Assembly: GCF_040530035.1 (NCBI RefSeq)
Contig: NZ_JBEWCD010000001.1
Location: 806,001 to 870,000, forward strand
Direction of reading: 5' to 3'
Source of the DNA: Roseibium sp. HPY-6
GTDB taxonomy: Bacteria > Pseudomonadota > Alphaproteobacteria > Rhizobiales > Stappiaceae
DNA length: 64,000 nt
This document shows, one piece after another, positions 61,325 through 64,000 of the stretch; positions within the stretch are counted from its first letter, which is position 1; each line of letters starts with the position of its first letter. Both the position numbers and the translations under genes were made by a program. Under the pieces are notes generated by a model, which ran no database searches, was not told the DNA's origin, and saw only the letters and a list, made by a program, of their open reading frames with translations.

Positions 61325-62440
61325 TTGACAACCATCGTCAGCGTATCCGTCAGGCTGTTTCATATTCCGCTTGCCGAGATACTGGTCGATGCAAAGCACG
61401 GCGATCACACCCACTTCGAACTGGTAACCGCGACGCTCGCGCTCGAAGACGGGCGGAAAGCAACCGGTTATACCTACACCGGCGGCAAGGGAGGTTTTGC
61501 GATTGCGGCGATGATCGAAAACGACCTCTCGCCTTTTCTGCTTGGAAAAAGCCCCGAAAACGTCGAGGCGCTTTACGAGGGGATGCAGTGGCACGTCCAC
61601 TATGTGGCGCGCGGAGGCATTGCTTCTTTTGCGATCTCGGCAATCGATATTGCGCTGTGGGATTTGCGTGGGCAGAAAGAAGGCCTGCCTCTCTGGAAGA
61701 TGGCCGGCGGCAAAGGCAGAACCTGCAAGGCCTATTGTGGCGGCATCGATCTCGGCTTTCCGTTGCCGAAGCTGCTCGACAGTGTCCAGGGCCACCTCGA
61801 TCGCGGCTTCAATGGCGTGAAGATCAAGGTCGGTCAGCCAACTCTGGAAGAGGATGTCGCGCGTGTCGCCGCCGTCCGGAACCTTGTCGGTCCGCATGTC
61901 GCGCTGATGGTCGACGCCAATTATGCAATGAGCGTGGATCAGGCGATTGCGGCGGCAAATGCGTTCAAACCCTTTGACATCCTGTGGTTCGAAGAGCCGA
62001 CCATTCCCGATGACTACAAGGGATATGCGGCCATCGCAGAAGCGACGGGAACACCGCTTGCGATGGGCGAGAACCTTCATACCATTCACGAGTTCGGCTA
62101 CGCACTCGACCAGTCGAAGCTCAGATTCATTCAGCCGGATGCGTCCAATTGCGGAGGCATAACCGGTTTTCTGCAAGCCGCCGCACTGGCCGGACGTCAT
62201 GGTGTTCCGGTTTGCAGTCACGGCATGCAGGAATTGCACGTGAGCCTGCTCGCCGGAATTGGCGGTGAAGGCTGGCTCGAAGTTCATTCATTCCCGATCG
62301 AAGAATACACAAGTCGGCCATTGGTCGTTGAAAACATGCTGGCCGTCGCGCCGGACGAACCAGGCATAGGTGTCACTTTCGATTGGACAAAACTCGAAAC
62401 AGAGGATCTGCTGTCCGCGGGACAGCGGGGAGCGGCATAA
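61325..62440 (+). CDS. Enolase-superfamily acid-sugar dehydratase (mandelate racemase subgroup)
   Basis: 371 residues. Capping domain (1-125) and barrel domain with the MR-subgroup set: KxK base motif [11 protein letters not shown] (Lys about 164 and 166), Asp in [10 protein letters not shown], Glu in [11 protein letters not shown], Glu in LAMGENLHT, and His in [10 protein letters not shown]. Subgroup members dehydrate or epimerise sugar acids; closest by eye are L-talarate/galactarate dehydratases, not confirmed. GTG and TTG starts upstream are possible, but TTG 61325 (annotated) follows GGGAGGGATACC. Divergent from a GntR; followed by a TRAP binding-protein gene. Confidence 0.83.
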   Translation: MTTIVSVSVRLFHIPLAEILVDAKHGDHTHFELVTATLALEDGRKATGYTYTGGKGGFAIAAMIENDLSPFLLGKSPENVEALYEGMQWHVHYVARGGIASFAISAIDIALWDLRGQKEGLPLWKMAGGKGRTCKAYCGGIDLGFPLPKLLDSVQGHLDRGFNGVKIKVGQPTLEEDVARVAAVRNLVGPHVALMVDANYAMSVDQAIAAANAFKPFDILWFEEPTIPDDYKGYAAIAEATGTPLAMGENLHTIHEFGYALDQSKLRFIQPDASNCGGITGFLQAAALAGRHGVPVCSHGMQELHVSLLAGIGGEGWLEVHSFPIEEYTSRPLVVENMLAVAPDEPGIGVTFDWTKLETEDLLSAGQRGAA

Positions 62441-62629
62441 TGCGGGTCGGTGCACTCACCTTACCGCGCAACGATTGTCGGAGCCGTCCCGGGAGCGACG
62501 GCGAAGGGGGCAAGCAGCTCCGTCATGGCTTTGATGCCAGGCGGAGGTAACGGCTGGAAAACCAGCAAACAGGGCCTTTGGCACGTTAAAGCCGCAGGCC
62601 TTTTTGGAGCAACTTGGGAGGAATAAGGT

Positions 62630-63667
62630 ATGCTCAAAAAACTTACGAGGACTATGCTCGCAGGCGTGGCAACAGCCGGTCTTGCGATGACAATGGGCAG
62701 TGCGATGGAAGCGAGCGCCCAAGACAGCACGAAGCTGCGCATCCAGACGCACTTCTCCACGGAAACGCTTTCGGGCCAGATGGCGCAGGAATTCATCGAC
62801 GACGTCACCGCCATGTCAAACGGTGAAATCGAAATCGAGATGTTCTTCGCGTCTTCCGTCGTGAAGTCCGCCGAAACCTTCGATGCCGCAGCAACGGGAA
62901 TTCTCGACTGCGACATGACCGGTGGCGCTTACCAGACCGGCAAGAACCCGGCGTTCCAGTTCGCAGGCGATCTGACCGGTGGCTATCAGAACCCTTATCA
63001 GCAATATGCGTGGCTGCTGCATGGTGGTGGTTATGACAAGCTGAACGAGCTTTACAACGCCAACAACATGGAATTCATCGGCTGGTGGATCCCGGGCCCT
63101 GAGTCCCTGTCCTCGACAAAGTCCTTCAAAGGCGTCGATGACCTGAAGAACTGGAAGTTCCGTTCGCCTCCGGGCGTGATCACGCTGATCTTCGAAAAGC
63201 TCGGTGCATCGCCGATCGTGATGGACTTCAACGAGATCTTCACCGCTCTTGAAACCGGCATCATTGACGGCGCAGACGCTGCCAACATCACCAACAATGT
63301 CGGCCTTGGCCTCTATGACATTGCTACGGAAACCAACTACCCCGGTTTCCACTCCATGCCGGCGGACCACCTTGCCTGCCGCAAGGACGTCTGGGACGCG
63401 ATGCCGGATCACCACAAGGCGATCTTGAAGGTGGGCATGCAGGCACTTGGCCTGAAGAACTCCACCATCAACGAAGTGAAGAACGCCCAGACGGCGAAGG
63501 AACTGCGTGAAAAAGGTATCGCACTGAACACCTGGTCCGAAGAGGATCTGGCCGTTTACCGCCAGGCCGTGCAGGAATCCTGGAAGGAGTTCGCAACGAC
63601 ACCGGAATCCAAGGAACTTCTGGAAAGCCACCTTCAGTTCCTGCGTGACCTGGGCGCAATGCAATAA
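62630..63667 (+). CDS. TRAP transporter, periplasmic binding protein (DctP)
   Basis: 345 residues. Signal peptide to about residue 31 (MLKKLTRTMLAGVATAGLAM, then SAMEASA-QDS). DctP landmarks: LRIQTHFSTETLSGQMAQEF, NWKFRSPPGVITLIFEKLGA with the carboxylate-binding Arg (about 180), and ALETGIIDGADAANITNNVG. TGGGAGGAATAAGGT before the ATG. Located behind an acid-sugar dehydratase, so the ligand is likely a sugar acid. Confidence 0.9.
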   Translation: MLKKLTRTMLAGVATAGLAMTMGSAMEASAQDSTKLRIQTHFSTETLSGQMAQEFIDDVTAMSNGEIEIEMFFASSVVKSAETFDAAATGILDCDMTGGAYQTGKNPAFQFAGDLTGGYQNPYQQYAWLLHGGGYDKLNELYNANNMEFIGWWIPGPESLSSTKSFKGVDDLKNWKFRSPPGVITLIFEKLGASPIVMDFNEIFTALETGIIDGADAANITNNVGLGLYDIATETNYPGFHSMPADHLACRKDVWDAMPDHHKAILKVGMQALGLKNSTINEVKNAQTAKELREKGIALNTWSEEDLAVYRQAVQESWKEFATTPESKELLESHLQFLRDLGAMQ

Positions 63668-63690
63668 GCCACAGGGCTAGCTGAAAAACT

Positions 63691-63723
63691 GTGGCGGCAG
63701 GAGACGCTTCCTGCCGCCACTTT
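63691..63723 (+). terminator. Hairpin after the TRAP binding-protein gene
   Basis: Perfect 12-bp stem GTGGCGGCAGGA, 6-base loop, TCCTGCCGCCAC followed by TTTC, 24 bases past the stop codon. Short T-run: partial terminator before the membrane-subunit gene. Confidence 0.7.
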
Positions 63724-63924
63724 CAACCTCTCACCTCTTGAGCTGCCACACATATGGCGGCGAACTGCCCGCCTAAGGTCGCCCTGCTGGCGATTAACGG
63801 GACGGCCTGACGCCCTGTGCAGCGTGTTTTGAAGGGGTTGAAACGAGCCGTTGCGAACTGCGACGCGAACGGAATTCAAAAGGGTAATGCACGTGCGGAC
63901 CGGCATGTTTCGATGGGGGAAAAG

Positions 63925-64000
63925 ATGACGGAGAAAAAGTCTGGCGGACTGCGGGAGTGGACGATACCGGTCGCATTCGCGGTTTGCGCGGGTTGGATCA
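63925..64000 (+). CDS. Start of the next gene, probable TRAP small permease (partial)
   Basis: ATG at 63925 after GGGGGAAAAG opens a frame that runs off the window after 25 codons (MTEKKSGGLREWTIPVAFAV and on). A short charged start leading into a hydrophobic segment, placed behind a dctP gene, suits a DctQ-type small permease or DctQM fusion. Identification rests on position. Confidence 0.5.
   Translation, partial: MTEKKSGGLREWTIPVAFAVCAGWI

Noticed and set aside
61199..62287. 362-residue open frame on the minus strand
   Set aside because: Antisense to the enolase-superfamily gene, whose active-site residues are all in the plus frame.
1..64000. Search for tRNA, rRNA, insertion sequences, phage genes, CRISPR arrays and toxin-antitoxin pairs
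   Set aside because: None recognised by eye. The XRE gene and its small neighbour were considered as a toxin-antitoxin pair, but the 87-residue protein has no toxin-like motif and the third gene is PAS-like.

Overview
The window reads as ordinary, densely coded chromosome of an alphaproteobacterium. The frcRBCAK-type fructose locus, Entner-Doudoroff genes, many ABC/TRAP importers for small polar solutes, GntR/ROK/RpiR regulators and GC-rich coding with AT-rich promoters all fit a marine Hyphomicrobiales/Stappiaceae-like heterotroph (Roseibium/Labrenzia would be my guess; this is inference, no marker gene is present). I see no rRNA, tRNA, CRISPR array, insertion sequence or prophage.

Layout. 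1-2.0 kb: tail of a membrane protein and adenine deaminase. 2.4-7.7 kb: fructose operon frcR-frcB-frcC-frcA-frcK. 7.8-14.5 kb: zwf, edd, eda, a PilZ-like gene on the other strand, and pgi. Together with frc these form a path from fructose to pyruvate plus glyceraldehyde-3-phosphate, apart from a 6-phosphogluconolactonase. 14.7-16.2 kb: four tandem small glycine-zipper lipoproteins. 16.3-20.6 kb: alanine dehydrogenase with divergent Lrp-type regulator, an SMP-30-type lactonase, a secreted repeat protein and trhO. 20.8-27.0 kb: a sugar or sugar-acid ABC importer with a zinc dehydrogenase, a divergent double-helix-turn-helix GntR and a mannonate-oxidoreductase-like gene. 27.2-30.5 kb: a second GntR, then a quinone-oxidoreductase/NTF2 set divergent from an HxlR regulator. 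31.0-41.9 kb: LysR, a secreted two-domain ABM protein, an intradiol dioxygenase, a TRAP importer, OsmC, nitroreductase, FAH hydrolase, YciI, malonyl-CoA decarboxylase and a secreted metallo-beta-lactamase-fold protein. 42.1-48.8 kb: an AspT/YidE-type transporter, a degenerate L,D-transpeptidase, a 2-oxoglutarate/Fe oxygenase and an XRE/PAS group. 49.1-58.3 kb: an amide or N-acyl compound locus (formamidase, Liv-type importer, glutamine-synthetase homologue, RpiR, then divergent N-formylglutamate-amidohydrolase-like and cysteine hydrolase genes). 58.4-64.0 kb: a hydroxyacid dehydrogenase, TIM-barrel isomerase, GntR, enolase-superfamily dehydratase and the start of another TRAP importer.

Regulatory sequence is the richest part. 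A near-invariant 14-bp palindrome, TTAAATCGATTTAA, precedes zwf, edd, pgi and the enolase-superfamily gene, although no LacI-type regulator is encoded here. A second motif family (AATATCGATWTT) precedes the 27.2-kb GntR and two promoters of the aromatic cluster. A third AT-rich motif links the double-helix-turn-helix GntR to its transporter and to the distant mannonate-oxidoreductase gene. Three substrate-binding-protein genes are each followed by a strong hairpin before the next transporter gene. All functions are read from motifs and family knowledge by eye; no database search was run.
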